This document shows, piece after piece, positions 11,411 to 26,085 of a stretch of DNA of 64,000 bases. Source of the DNA: Parus major (Eukaryota > Chordata > Aves > Passeriformes > Paridae). How positions within the stretch are numbered: the first letter of the stretch is position 1; each line of letters begins with the position of its first letter. The notes beneath the pieces were generated by a model. That model did not search any database, was not told where the DNA came from, and saw only the letters and a list, made by a program, of their open reading frames with translations. The translations under genes and the position numbers were made by a program. The stretch covers positions 26,193,134 through 26,257,133 of the forward strand of contig NC_031770.1 of NCBI RefSeq assembly GCF_001522545.3, in the 5' to 3' direction.

Positions 11411-14400
11411 GCCTTCCTGACTTTTACTGGTGAAATATATTACATTCTGCCATGGTCTATAGTATAAAACAGAGGAGAGAAAATAGACTGGTATTTGAAG
11501 CCCTATTTACTAATCTAGTAAAATAAATAGTGATCTCTTTTAACAGTAATAAAAAGAATCTCGTAAAATTATGGATGGGTATATAAAATTTTCAATAAAT
11601 GCCATTATTTTTAATGTGTTTTCAAATCAGAGGTTCCCACATTTTCAAGCTGAATCTGGCATCAAACAGTTGTTAGGAAGGGTTTTTTTCCTGAAACTTT
11701 ATTATAATTAGATGTAAAAGAATCTGATCTTAATTAAATTGAAGTTTTCAGTCGTACAAGTTTTCAATCCATAAAGCAGCAATTCAGTTTGCAGCAGCTA
11801 GAATGCTCTGGGAAGACAGGTACCTTTATCAGCTCTGAGGGCTGAGTTACCCTGAACCAATCAGTTTTTCATCATCATTATTAGGAGCAAATAATTTATT
11901 GTGCAAACCCGTCAGGTTGCAGGGCCTCCCCAGAGCAATAGAGCTCCTGAGCAAGACATTGGTTCTTCTGCCACCATGTGGTTGTGCTGCCCAGAATCAA
12001 CGACCATTTTAAAAAAGGTGCACTACTGTGGCTTCTGTGAAAACAAACCATGAACTATCATGATTGTTTATGTTTTGATGGCCAGACTTTAACTTAAGCA
12101 TTTGTAATTGTTAAACTTCAAATAACATGCTAGGAAAAAAAAAAAAATCAGTAAAATTGTCATTTTATCTGCTGGGATTTACTGTAAATGACATAGTTTT
12201 GCCTCAGTCTTTTCCCCTGTTGAAAAGAAGTAATAAAGATCTTTCTTTGATGTTTGAGAACACTAAATTTTGTTGTCAGACCTGAAATTCAATTATCCAA
12301 AATGACAGTTGAACTGTATTGATTAAACCTTGTTTCTGTTTTCCCCATTCACTACAATGTATTAGAAAGTTAGTCTCTGCTTAAAAATACAGGAGTATGC
12401 CCAGTCTCTATTTAAAAACTTCCATTCCATTGGAGAGATTTGTAGAAACATGTTTGCAGATGGGTTCCTTAAGATTTTTGCTGCAAATTCCCTTTTTATC
12501 TATTCATAGGATTCAAAATTGGACCTTCAATGTGAAAACTAAGTTGCAAAGAGCAGACTTGGCATGCTTTTTACAAGGGTATCTACTTGTCAGACCTATT
12601 GCTTTTCTTTCCTTCTTTCCATGCTATTTTCACATAGCTCCTTCAGATTTCTTGTCAAAATAACCAGCTGCCATAAACCCTGTGATTATTACAAAAGCCA
12701 TGCTGCTACTGAAATACTCATTAACATGGGAAGGTACATGTCATTTCACACCATGCATTGTCTGAAACTATAATTTTTGTTCTGAATAAGCTTTTTACTT
12801 TTACTCCCCATAATAAAAGATATTTTTAGTAGAAGAAATGAAACTAAGTTTGAATGCTGAAGTATGGGGTCTGTGTGAGCAGGCAGATTTGAAAGGTGTA
12901 ATTAAATCACTTAGCTCTTTTTTTATTAACTCTACTGAGCTCTGCCTCTGAGGCTCAGTCATCTCCCTTCTACTGTTACTGTAGTTAGAATATGTTCAAT
13001 AATAAAACACGATTATTTTAATTGATTTTGCAGATTTTGAAACCTTCAGAAAAACCTTCTTAGACGAACAGTCTTAGCAGCTGATTCTCAGTGCTCATTC
13101 CTTGGTGCTTGAAGCACTAGATCTTATATTCATGTATTAATCAATGGAGTTCTGTTGTAGGATGTTTTTAGGTCATGTTTTGATAGACCCACGCACCCTC
13201 TGAAGATTTTCTTGGATGAATTTGAGTACATTTCTACTGTGCAGATGGACATTGTGTGTACATATCAAAAGGTTTCAAAACTGTTTTGTAAAATACTATA
13301 AAAGATGCTTTTCTCAAGAAGTAATGGTTTCTGTAAAGTGCTAGCACTTTCAGCATACACTGGAAGCAAATTCCATACTGCTGAGTATTTCTTGGGCAGA
13401 TAAGGACAGGCACCAGAGCCAAAGCGATTCAGCAAAGTTTGGAAATGCAAAAAAACCCTTGATTTAAAGAGCCAAAAATACAATTCTTTTACATTTTCTT
13501 TAAAGTAGGTCATAGAACTCTTCAGGAGCAACTCTTCAGAGAATCTTTAAGTTCTGCTGAAAGGAAAAGGTAGTGCATTCACCTGAAACAAATAATGTGC
13601 TCATTAATACTTTGCGGCTGTAAGCTTTTTCAGCACAGTAATGTATTTTTTCATTCTGGAGTTCCTATTTGAGAAGCAAACTCCATGTGCAGTTCACTCT
13701 GCAAAGGGAACCCATTAAATGAAGTGGAAGGACAACAGTGCAACTAATAACAGCTTATAATGTCATGTGTTTGTGTCACAGCATTTTAAGTATAAACTAA
13801 GCTTCTTCTAGTACTTTAAAATTTATTTGATACTATATATATTGTTCTTCTCTGATTGTTTTTCAAGTTGTCTCTCCATGTACATTATAGCATTCCTTGA
13901 AGGCAGTTTGGCAGGTTATTTATGACTGGGTAAAAAAAAATGCAAATAATTGAAATCTTGTATCCATTAAATACTTTTTAAAAATATGACAATTGAGACT
14001 TAGATACTTGAAAGTTACCTTGAATGCTTCTCTGGAAAAATAATTCCTGTTTGCTCTACATTCTGAGCATACATGAATTTATGTGAGTGTCTGAGGGTAG
14101 CATTTTGGAGCTACTTAGAACAAGTAGCATGTGTTAAAAAATAACACACTGTGCAACTTGTGGTTATGATAAAATCTATCTTCATTCCAGATTACTGTCA
14201 CAAGGCAAAGTGAGTTCCTGAAATTTCTAATTATGTGTTGGATCATATCTTAAAGCCTTCAGGGATCTTATAATTTATGGAATATTTATAGGTTTTAGAC
14301 TTATGACTGAAAAGTTTGTTCAGCTTGGAGCCTGGAATAATGGGATGTTTGAATTGCTGTGTTCAAAGGTTTGGTCATCTTGATTCTGAATCTTCTTATT

Positions 14401-15559
14401 TTCAGAATGCTCAGGATTTTTATAGCTCCTTTAATAATTAACTTTAATTTATCTTTTATGATTTTAAACATTAACATATTTCTTTAGTATTTAGTCAGGC
14501 TTGTTTCCTAGGAATTGCCTTTCTCAGAAGTTCCTTTCTTAAAATTTCTAAATATTACTTCCAATTCTTAGTAATTCAGCAACAATTGGAAGCAGAGCAC
14601 TGATTCATGGCCTGTCACTAAACTGAATAGTCTTGGAAAACCTCAAGCAGTAAGAGGAATATTTTCTGCAAGGGAGAAAACAAAACACTTCTACATGGTG
14701 ATATCTCTTAGGAAATTTTGTTATAATTTCATTCAAGAGGCCCAGTAGTTACACCTGTTTTTAACAGAGCAGGTTAGAAGTAGCAGTGGAAGTTGTATCA
14801 CATTTGCAGTAGAGAATTTGCATTGGTAAAGTTTATGAGAGACAGTCTCTGTGCTGGTAAATATACTTTCTTCTGCAGTCTTCTGAATTTCCCAAATGGC
14901 ATATGATTATAAATTTTGCAGGAAGAAGAATGCAGAGCAGAACTGTGTACATCTGACATCAGATTTAACTGTGTATCTTTATGTGCCCATAAAAACACAC
15001 TACAGAATATGTATGTTAAATAAAAATATTTTCAAAATATTTTCTAAAATTGTACTTTACTGCATAAAACATCCACATCCCTGTGCTGAAGGCTCCATTT
15101 AGGAACACTAGCTTGGTCTGGTCTGTGGAGATCCCCTCAATGGGTGCTGCTTTGCAGATGGTTTTCTGCAGGACTGGAGTCCAGCTCGAGCTGTAGGGCT
15201 CCCCAGTCCCTTGTACATAATACATGGGCAGAAGTACTGAGCCTTCATTAGAGATCTAATCTTACTGGTGAAAATGGGTTTTAAACGATGCAAGCACTGT
15301 GCTTAAAAATACTCATGTGCACTGGTCTTCCTTGAAGACTAGTGAATGAATCACGATCTGCTAGAAAGATGTGCTAACCAAAAATAAACCAGAAAATCCT
15401 GAACTCCTCTCATGAAAAATACCTCCTTTCACAGTAAACCATAATCACGAAATTTAAAAAATCATCTGATTTATCTGCCTGCCTGCCTACCTCTTACATT
15501 GGAAATGGTATCTGAAAATCTTGTAAGTTTTGATATAGACTGTTTTCTTAGCCCTAGAT

Positions 15560-15583
15560 AAGGAAAGGGGGAGGAGAAGGGGG
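15560..15583. repeat. Purine-only tract
   Basis: 24 consecutive A/G bases including two G5 runs. Not enough G runs for a canonical quadruplex on this strand. Confidence 0.7.
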
Positions 15584-17161
15584 CTGTCATGGCCAACTCA
15601 GTGGAATTAAAAATCACGGCTTTTAAGTGGGGTTTTAGAAATAGTTTTTTAGAAATATGTTTTTAATTTTTGGTCTTCTGAGACCTTTCTGGAGGAAAAG
15701 GGAGATCTGGTGTTTGACAGTGGTAGAAAAAAAATGATTGTACAAGAAATTCTGTTTCTTAGGAGTTAGACTTACTTGAAAGAATATCACAATTGCACAT
15801 AATTTTTTTTTTTTTAAATAATGAATGAATCATTATTACTGTAGTCTAGTATAACCTGCTACTGCATTTTAAATGAGAGGAAAATATTTTAATTTATTAA
15901 AGAATTCTCATGCTTGTTGAGAGACTTCTGCTTTAATTTTGTTTTGAGTAAGCTGTAAAATACCTTAAAAACCTGTTCCAAAGAACTGTTCTTCTGAGAA
16001 CCATTTCTTTCTTTATTTTATATATGTAGAGACAGATTACTTTTGTGTGAGTTTACAGCAATATAACTCAAAACTCCTGGCAGTTTATCAGAATTGGTCC
16101 CTTACCAAGACCGTTGTATTCTAGCTTGTATGCATTTTGTGTCTGAGAGGGAAACAGCTGTTTTAGAGGTAGTGCCCCTTAAAGAAATGAGTTGGTGGGC
16201 TGAAGGAGTTCCTGTGTTAGGACCAGTGTTGTAATACCATATTAAAAAGAATAGCCTCCCAGGAGTATTTCAGTGGCTGTTAATAGGAGTTCACCCTCTT
16301 GCTGCACATGTAACCAGACAGATGATGTTCTGTAATGTCATGAGGAAGTTGCACATTTGTGAGAATGAAAGGAAGGGGAAAATGTGATACAAATAAAACT
16401 GGGGGTCTTCACTGGTCAGAAGTCAAGTGCTCTTTGCATCTAATGATGTCCTGTTAGTCTAAAAACTTGTAAATGCCCAGGTCAATTTAATTCATGTTGA
16501 TTCAGAACATGTTTTTGGTGCAATGGTAGAGCCACACAACTCCTGCATTGCTGATGGCAGGCAGCAATGATTTGCTGATCTCTCTGTACTCAAACTGGGA
16601 TCTTACTACCTTTGATTTGTGATGCAGATTTCTACTTCTTTCTAAAAAGTTTACAATTCATTTTCATCAAAATCACAGCTCTAGCACAATAATCATAATG
16701 TTTCAATTTGCGTCTCTTAAACTAAGATTTATTTTTTGCATTTGGTTTCCAGGAATACTTTCTTTCCTGTTTTTCTTCCTTCTGGTAAAGATAAATACAA
16801 TGCAGAGGGAGGATCATATTCATGATTTTGTGTCTGTTTTTCCATTTAAGGGACAAGTGTAATTTGTGTTGCTTGCTGAAATAGATACAGGAATAATCAT
16901 TTTAAATAAGTCTAGATGCTGCTAATAATAGTGCTAATGCTTGCTCAGAGGAACGCTTTCTTCCCCCTAATGTTCTGTGTGGGCTGACTTAAAATCACTT
17001 AGTGACATCTAATTTTCTTTGCCTATTTCTGCAACTTTTTTTGCCACTATGGAACGTAAGATGATGTTCTTGCATGTAGGAGAGTAAGCAAATTGATTCC
17101 ACAATATGGACATTGTGGTCCAAGTTCCCAAAAGGAGGCAGCTATTCTGAATACCTCTGGG

Positions 17162-17201
17162 TTTGGAGTTTCACTATAAAATTTGGAGTTTCACTATCCT
17201 A
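17162..17201. repeat. 20-bp tandem duplication
   Basis: TTTGGAGTTTCACTAT occurs at 17162 and again at 17182, each followed by an ATAAAA-like word. Recent slippage duplication. Confidence 0.85.
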
Positions 17202-17492
17202 TAAAATCTGTACTTTGTAGTATAAGTTTGTTGTACTGGTTCCAAAAATACCAGATCACAAAATTGGTAATTGGCAATTGACTGGGTTAGATTCACTCTG
17301 TGATATTAAATTTCTGATTCACAAGGTATTCCAAATACATAAAAAAAGTAAGGTTTGGTTTAATGTGTTGGAACGGGTATCATTGGGAGCTTTAAAAAAA
17401 TCTTGAGGATTCACAGTGAAGACTTTTTTTTAAGAGATTTTTGGAGTGCTCAAATCTTGAAATGCTGTGTTTCCATTTCCTTGCATTTCTTT

Positions 17493-17532
17493 CCTACTTG
17501 TTAAAAAACATCTTCCCTACTTGTTAAAAAAC
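17493..17532. repeat. Tandem duplication of a 17-bp word with 23-bp period
   Basis: CCTACTTGTTAAAAAAC occurs at 17493 and 17516, followed by AT and TT respectively. Another slippage-like duplication about 300 bp from the previous one. Confidence 0.8.
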
Positions 17533-20500
17533 TTTATATGTTTTTTCTCTTTGTTAAAATCATTTGGTTATAGTTTTCCAGAAGTGGAATAAAGAAAAGG
17601 TCAGATTATAAATGTGGTTTTATTTAGTTCAAATTGGCTTTTTTTTTTCCACCTTCATTTGTACTTCTTAAAATGCATTCAGTTTTTATTTGGCTACTGT
17701 ATGTTAATGTCAAAGGTAATTTTCTATTTAAAAAAACTTAGAGAAATATTTTCAACATGTAAGAATATATTTTTGATTTTCAATAGATAGTTACTAAAGG
17801 AAGAGATTTCATAGGATACATTAGCTCCTATTTATGTGATTTCTGATGGTAAAAATCTGGTTTTAGTGTGTGGAATAATCTCTTTCTTAGGATGTTTCTG
17901 TCTCCTTCTCAAGAAGGAAATGCATTTTTTCTGAATTAAAATGATTGTAATAAACTAATTCATGACTGCTGTGATGTGTCATGGAGAGTCAAGTTAGAGG
18001 CTCCAGATATGGAGCAGGCAAAATTGAGGTTTTGTTTTTTGGGTTTTTTTTATTTGTTTTATTTTTTTTAAAGGAGCTTCTCTCTAGAGGTTCTTTTTCT
18101 AAAGACAACCAACGTTGAAAGGATTTTCTCGAGGAACTTCTGACACTTTCTTAGGTAATTCACACTGAGACAAAGTGAGTGGGAAATCAAAATCTCTTTG
18201 AAACCAACTTGGAAATGCTGCCATATGTCTTATTCTTAAGATTATACAGGGTTGTTTAAAAAAAAATAAATAAAAATTTTGGTCTCCAGCTTTCAACATC
18301 CTTCAACCAGACAGTTCTGGGATCTGTTAAATGAAATCTCCATCCACCACACTTTGCAACCTGTGAATTTATAGATGATACAGCTTCCTGTGATGGTATT
18401 TAAGTTTACCATGGGAACAGCTAAATCAGTGACAGCAGCAATAAGAAGGCACTTGATACATTTTTTCAACTTACAGCCAGCTGACTTTCACATTCTTATT
18501 CAGCAACCTGAAAAGACTACATTAAAATGAATTATATAGTGTTTGAATATGAGCAGAGGTGCTGGCAAAGCAAGGAGGACAGAAAGGTTTTGAGATAATG
18601 GGCTATGACCTGAATTTTTTAAGGAAAGGTTTTCTTAAAGTGTATACTATCTCTTGACTTGTTAATAAACAGAACAATAAATGGAAAAAGTTTTAGAGGT
18701 TACTTTTTTACAATTGCTAGAACATTTTGTATCTTTCCAGTTTGGACACAGACAATTAAGGTTTCTTTTTTTATCTCTACTGTAAGTAAACTGAGCCAAA
18801 TTCTCCTGGATTTTATGTGTGTGTCTCTTCTCTGGCGTAAGTGTAGAGCTGTAATCAAAGATAGATTTTATCCTCATGTGGCTATACATTTAAAGCATTA
18901 AACTGTACAAATAATTGTCCTTTATGCTGCAGGCAGTCTCTTTGTCATTCTCTTGGCTCTCCACAGATTTTGGTTGGACCCAGTCCTCCTTGTGTTGTGC
19001 ACAATTTTCTAGATAAATTTTGTGCTGTCACTGTTAGGAGAGCTTACCTGAATATCCAAAGGTAATGCCACTGGTGTGAAGACAGGGTCAGTGCTATAAG
19101 GAAAACAGATACAGCATTGGAATAATAAGAGAAAAATTAAATCTGCAATCATTTCAAGAGTTGTTTTGTCTCTGTTTTCAATGTCTGATTTAATTTCTGG
19201 AGTAGGAAGAAAGTTGTTTGGATCTTGAAGAAGTATTTTATTTGATCTTTGTTCTGAAGAGGAAAAGAATTCAGAGCTTTTTTTTTTTTTAGTTCTATTT
19301 TGTCTCTCAGATACAAGATACAGATACGCAACCCAGAGTTTAACAAGTATTTTTCTTGAATACATTAATTCTTACATGAAGTACACATATTTTGAAAGTC
19401 AACCTTCTGTGAGTGCTGAGAGCATTTGTTAGTACTGAACTGCTTTCTCTTTTAGGAAGTAGCAAAAGGTGATTTGTGGAAGGAGAAGAACTATAAAATC
19501 TGGCTTTCTGTACCTGTTCTTCTGTATAAACATTATGTAAGTTAGCTTTAACGATCATGAATCAAAAGACACAGCATCTGTGGTGGGGTTTTTTAAGTTA
19601 GTTGTTTCAGTGAATTTGATTGACAATATCTTTGGGAAAACCTTAGTAAGTCTAACATTTTCTTTCGTTGTGAGAATATCCAATCTGTTATAGCACTGTA
19701 AGACATGTATTTAGGTCCCTGTGGAAAAGGCATGGATCTTGAGTGTTTTTCTGTAGATTACTCTGTACATGTATATCTGCTACTTCTTATGTATGAGCTT
19801 TCTGTAATAAGGAGAGTTAACTTTTCTGTGCCGCAAATTAGTAGAAAGGAAATTAATTGATTAACAATAATTCTAAACTCAGATTGCCCTTGGAGTTTGG
19901 GCCATTGATAGATGTGAGCTGTGTTGCTCACAGTTTGTCCTACAGGGAGGAAAAGGTATATTCTCTGATATGGTCTCTTTCATCAGCCCTATGTTCCCTT
20001 TTACTCCTCCCTCCCTTTTCTTTCATGTCCCATTTTTCTCTGAGTTTTCTTCTCCAAAGTGAGAGGTTTAAAACTCTGTTGCATTCCATTTTTGTTGGGT
20101 TTTTTTTTTTTTTTCCTTTCAATTTCCATGCTAAGCCACCTCATCATCCAACATCCCACTCTTCCCACTTGCCAGCTGCTTCCATCAGTAAGTTTTTAAG
20201 CATTCCTGAATTTTACATCAATTTTAGAGAACTATGAAAAACAAAATACATCTCAATCAACACATCTGTTGCCTCTTTGAAGGCTCTTTGCCAGTTCTTT
20301 TCTTCTGTGAGTATACTTTCTATAATAATTTTAATCTTCAGATTAAGTCTCTTTAATCTGCTATAGGTCAGGTAAAACAGCTCAGGTCCCATTAGATTCC
20401 TTCAAGTAGATGATGCTTCAACATTTTTCTGAAATTCTGACTCAGAAATTATGTGGCCAGTTAAGCATAATTTCATAACCCAGAAGCACTTTGCATTTCA

Positions 20501-20737
20501 TGTGAAAGTTTGAGCCACATGCTCACCAAATCACTGAAAACAAGAAAGACACCAATACATCTGTTTTACCAAAGGATGGAGAATAAAGGCTAAATGAACT
20601 TTGCAGCTAGGACATTTGGAATATAAAAAATATAGCAAAAGTTAGAAATACGTATGCTTTTAGAACTTGTCTCAAACAGAGTCTTGTCTTTTACCCACAT
20701 GTGTGTTTTATACATTAAGACACAAAGGTAATCCAGC

Positions 20738-21560
20738 TGTAGTGGATTACCCCAGCTAGGTGCCCACTAAGTCTCTCTGTTACTCTCCTCTGTAACAGGA
20801 CAGGGGAGAAGAGTACTGCGAAAGGTTCATGGATTGAGATAAGGACAAAGAGACATCACTGTGTGGGGAGAGTGTTTTCTCCAAAAACATACTTAATTTG
20901 GGGAAATTAATTAAATTTATTTCCAATCACATCAGTGAAGCATAATGAGAAATAAAAGCAGATCTTGAAACACCTTCCTCCCACTCCTCCTGTTTTCCCA
21001 GGTTCAACTTAAGATACAGATCTACAGCGGCACAGCAGGACAGGGAATGGGGGTTGCATCAGTTCATCACACGTTTTCTCTTGCGCTCTGAATGGTAACT
21101 CGGGGAGTGCTCCTCACACTCTTCCACTGCTCCAGTGTGGGGCCACTCTCATGGGAGACAGACCATCATGAACTTTCCCAACATGAATCCTTTACACCTG
21201 CTGAAGTTCTTCACAAACTGCTCCAGTGTGTGTCCCTTTCCTTCACAAGTCCTTCCAGCAGACCTGCTTCAGCATGTGTTTCTCTTGCCATGGGTCTCCA
21301 CATCCTACTGGGGTCCTGCTCGTGCACAAGCTTCTTATGGGCTCACAGCCTCCTTTAGTCATCCACCTGCTCCAGGGTTCATAGGCTGCAGGTGGATCTG
21401 TGCTCCACTGTGAACCTCCATGGGCTACAGGGAAATAGGCTGTCTCACCATGGTCTTCAGCTGGCATTTGTGGATAGAGGGGAAGCTTCTAGCAGGTTCT
21501 CCCAGAAACTGCCCCATAGCTTACCACCACCACCAAAACCTTTCCATGTGAACCCCATAC
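20738..21560 (+). mobile_element. Solo ERV LTR, internally deleted, plus strand
   Basis: Starts TGTAGTGG, followed by a CCCAGCTAGGTGCCCACTAA-like head, a middle with GGGGAAATTAA and a 'caatcac..gagaaataaaa' segment, then a GC-rich part built of degenerate CTGCTCCAGTGTG-type units, and a distal GGGGAAGCTTCTAGCAG and CCACCAAAACCTTTCC end. This order matches a long LTR family that I know from bird, especially passerine, genomes. The segment between the last 'ctccatgggctacagg' unit and the GGGGAAGCTTC word appears shorter than in full copies, implying an internal deletion. No gag, pol or env sequence is next to it, so it is a solo LTR. Clear target-site duplications were not found. Confidence 0.8.
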
Positions 21561-24500
21561 TGATTTGTATTCATGTAGAGAGACAAGCACAATTTTCCAT
21601 AATATATTTGGGGTGGGATGTGCATTTGCGTAACATTTTTCAAGTGTTCCTCCATAACCTGAGGGCTAGATATGTGTTGCTTAATTTAACAAGAGCCGGG
21701 GTTCTCATGTGATGTGTATTTCAGCAAGCACACTGCACAAAACCTCAAATGCTGCAAAATTTTGCTGGGCATCATAAGAACCTTGAGAGAAATCCCTTTA
21801 CTGTTCTTTTGCACGAAGACCTGCAAAAAATCAGCATTATACTTAGAGGTAGCAATCTGATATTACAAATCAAAGGACACAATGAACTTAGTAGGACCCC
21901 GATTCCTTCTAGAATGAGTTAGATTGAATTAATACTCAGATCTCCCCTCATTGTTCTATTTTTTTTATTGTTGTATAGTGCTTGAACAATAAAATATGCT
22001 CTATAATGAAACCCAAAGAAAATGAGAAAGACATTAAAGCTTCTCTTATTTAATCTTGTCACTGAGAAATGCTTCTGCTGCCAATAATAGGTTGTGAAGG
22101 GACACATGATCTGAACAAGGGGTCATCTCCTTGTTCCTATAATGTGTCAATCACTTCCCCAGTAAAACCTATATAATATGTTCAGGTTCTACTCACAATG
22201 TGTAGACTAATCATCTACAATTCCCTCACGATGCTGTCTCCATAAGCTTGGCAAGGAGAAGGAACACTTCAGTGTGTGTGTGCATTTTTACCATGCATTA
22301 GATGCATAGAATTGACATTGTGCAGGGCAGATAAATAGTGCTTTAAATAATGGAAAATCTCCATTGAAATCCATGGCAGAGTGAATATGCTCGCTCTTAC
22401 AGCTACATCCAGAAATGCTTTGTTGAACTGGAGTATGAAAGTAGTGTGCTGATAATAAATCATATCAAGTACTTCAGGAGTTAGGTAAGTTATTTATTAC
22501 TTTTTTCTGAGTAGAAATTTGTAGTAATGTTGAAAGACATGGATGTGAGAGTTGCATTAATAGCCCTGCTTGTGAGTCAGAGATGTTCTTAATTAAGCTT
22601 TTGTTGTGTGCTTGCGGGGGATATCAGAATAAGGAAAATTCCTCCCACGTTTGCAAGAAAGACAGTGGAAAGAGGGAAGGAGTTATTTTACTGCTGAGTT
22701 TTGTCTCTTGCAACTGATTGCAAGAACTGCCCACTTAGGAAATGGGCAAGATGAAGCTATTGGTAGAGGATGACAAGATTGTCATAACATAGTCCTTATT
22801 AATAGATAAACTAGAAAGAGTAGTGACATATTGGAACACTGATGTAAGTGTGTTATGGGTTGTATATTGGGCCAAAACTGGAAAAATTGTGTCAGATGTT
22901 ATTTTTTGGTGACAGCTGCATCAGAGAACAGTCTTTTCAAGGCGAAACACTAATATCTTGTTTTGTTCAGTTAATCAGTATAATTGTGAAAAGTTAAATC
23001 CAGATGTTTGATTACCTTGTTTAAATATGTCATACTGCTTGGGGTCAAATCCCCTTTTGTTTATTAGAATAATTACAGCCTCATCAATGGGCTTATCTAC
23101 ATCAAAGCAAAGCTTCTTTGTATCTTTCTACTTTACTACTGTTGGGAGAAGTAATTTCCAAATTTTGAAGTCTTTATTTTGATTAGTTGAAGAATAGCAT
23201 TATCATTACCTGAAAGTATAAGAAAAAAAAGACTGCATAAATAAAATATTCATGTATCACTGCCATTCTCCCTGCCCTTGAAGCTTCCTCTGGCTTTCAT
23301 GATCATTTTTTGAGCAAAGTATTGAGGATTCTGTGCTTTTTACTTTATACCAAAATCAGTCAAACTGAAAGGATTCTTCCTGCTTGGGATAAGGAAGCTG
23401 CAATGCAATCTTCTCTGGTTGTCTCAGTTATTACATAGGCGCTGTGAGAGATTCTCTGAATCACGGTCAATTCTGCGGTGGGCTGCCCCTGCCCTGTGGA
23501 GGACACAGGCAAACAGTACTTTATTGAGAAAAAAATAAAGAAAAAATTTAAAAAGCAAAAATACTTCTCTAACTGTAGGTAGGATTTCACTGCCACTGTG
23601 AAGTGCTTTGAATCTGTAGTATATATCTCAGGCCAAAGCTTGCTGAGAATGCAACCATTATATAACCATGTTTTGAAAGCCATCTTCTCTGACCTATGTA
23701 GGTTATGCCCCACAGATGTGGTTATATGGAATTTTAATACAGAAATTTTAAGTACAAGGGTGCTTTGTTACATGTGTTTCAAAGCTTGAATGAAAAAAAA
23801 TTGTCGCTATCTGGGGATCTGGAAATGGAATCAGCAAGACAACTTTGAGATTTAGTAGCTTAAGGCTACTAATGATTTTCATTCCCTTTTTTTGCCTTCA
23901 GATACCATGACTTTTCTGTAGCTAGCATGTGACTGGGATATCCACAGGGTCCTGTGTAGTGCAAAGCAGTTTCTGTCTTGCTGTGGCCTGAGGATCACAC
24001 CAAAATTTTGCAGTCCTCTTTTCTGTGAGATCTTGTGGTATCTCCAGCCTTTTGCATGGTATCCACAGGGTAATGGCTGCCTTGCTGCAGATGCTTCACT
24101 GGTTTCTGTACTGACAAAAACTTGCTTTTTTAGGGTGTCATCATTCATCTGGCATAATTTACTGCAAAAGGATTGAGGTTGAATATTAGAAAAACAGCCT
24201 GCCTGCCAGAGTAGTGAAACAAGATACATGAGTGTGTTGAGGAATTTCCCTCACTGGAGATTTTTCAGAACCATCAAAAAAATGAAAAAAAATTTCACTA
24301 AAAAAATGAAAGCATGTACTCGAGGATGCCTCATAGGACTTCCCCACTGCAGGAGACTGAAGTCACGAATATCCTAGGTGTCTGCCACTTGGGTTTCTGT
24401 TATTCTGTGGGAAAGGAGCAAAGCTGGGGTTGAACAAATACTTAAACAACTTTTGAAAGACTAGAAATCCCAGTCATACAAGGTTCTGTTTCATCATAAT

Positions 24501-25999
24501 GTATGTAGCTTTTGCAAATATTAGAAAGAGACTGTTGAACTTCTCTAATCTTTCACAAACTCTTGCTTAAAATAGTGTCATTTGGGATCTGTCTGGTTTA
24601 ATAGTTACCTCTGGGAAAAGAGCTTTGTCCTGAAGTTTTTACAATGCTTGTTTGCCTTCTTCACGTCACAACACTGTTTCCTTTACAGGGAGGTGACAAA
24701 GGCCAGCAGCTCAGGTGTTGACTCTGCAGAGGTCATTGACCCTGCAGATAGTTCTTCATAGCCTGGAGCTTTGTTAAAATAAGCATGGCTTTGTACGACT
24801 GCGGAAGTTCACCTCCCACAGCAGTCCTGACTGTGATAGTTTGTTTCATCCTCCTTCTTTCACTGAAGACAAAGCACAGCCAATATGAGTGTGTGTCACC
24901 GGAGCACCAACCACCACCACTGCCACCACAAGGGCTAGGTGTGCTCTGAGGAGCGCAGTGCAAATTTGCAGGACATGTTTGTAGACTTGCAGCAGTGACA
25001 GTGGAGAGGTCAAGTCCCAAGGATACCTTTTCTGATCAATACAATAATCCGATCAGTTACAATAAACTTATAATAATTATCTAATATGTTATATATATAG
25101 TTTCTTCATTTAGGAGATTCTGTGCTTTTTTAGATCTAGTAAATAGTTGGCTTAATATGAGAAATCTCATCTTGTTAGTCTATCAGGGGCTTAACACTAA
25201 CAATGCTACTAGCATCAAGGTGCTAATACTGCTTATTACTAACACGGTAACAATATGATCTGACTCCTACTGACACAAACTAATTTAATTTTCTGCCTGA
25301 AAGTTTATCAGGTCAAGTTATGGCACAAAAATTGTTCTAAATTTTGTAAATTATTACTTTACATTACTAGTGAGGACATGAATAGATACATTAAATTTCA
25401 AGGAGTAAGCTTTTTCTCCTGAATAATAGCTCTAGTATTTGCCATATGTAGATTGCATTTCCAGTTCTTTAATTTCAATTGCAGATTTGTTGACATAAGG
25501 ACATTGTGTTTAGAGTGAGGCTGTTTGTTCCTCCTGAAAAATAAGACCGAAAGACTGAAATAACCTTAGCATTGATTTTTGCATTTTTGGTCCTATTGCC
25601 TGTGATGCCTCCTTTACAACTGAAAAAGCACTAATGTCTGGGATGTGGAAAAAGGTTTGGAAGTTGAAACTTTATTTTGAAAACCTTGAGATGCGATATT
25701 TGCTTTTCAGAAAACCTGCCACATAGCAATAAATTTCCTGTGGTATTTCTAGTGGTACAACTTCCTTTGTCAAATAAATTGTAATATGTAAATTGTAGTT
25801 AAAAGTTGTTACATTGTTTCGGGAATACAATTTTTATTAAATCATTAATATCATCACTAAAGAAATTGAAAGGAAGTAGGAGGGATCCACCTCTGATTTG
25901 CTTGCTTTGTGGATCTAACAGCTGTTTAAGCACAGAAATTGATATATCCACCCTCCGAAAGGAGGTCAGTACCCCATCATCCATGTGAGCTCCCAAGCA

Positions 26000-26085
26000 T
26001 AAAAAAAATATTGTATTTATAAAAATAATATTTATATATTAATATATTTATATTATACATATTTATATTCTATACATAGTTATAT
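26000..26085. repeat. AT-rich low-complexity stretch
   Basis: Almost pure A/T with repeated TTTATAT and ATATTTATA words; no fixed period. Confidence 0.8.

Noticed and set aside
15107..15240. GC-richer stretch reminiscent of a repeat
   Set aside because: I could not match it to CR1 or the LTR family, and see no splice-bounded frame.
19857..20237. 126-codon open frame, plus strand
   Set aside because: It runs through a pyrimidine-rich and poly-T stretch giving Ser/Leu/Phe-rich low-complexity protein; no domain, no supporting splice context.
21092..21712. Several overlapping open frames of 74-106 codons
   Set aside because: By-products of the solo LTR; no retroviral protein motifs are present.
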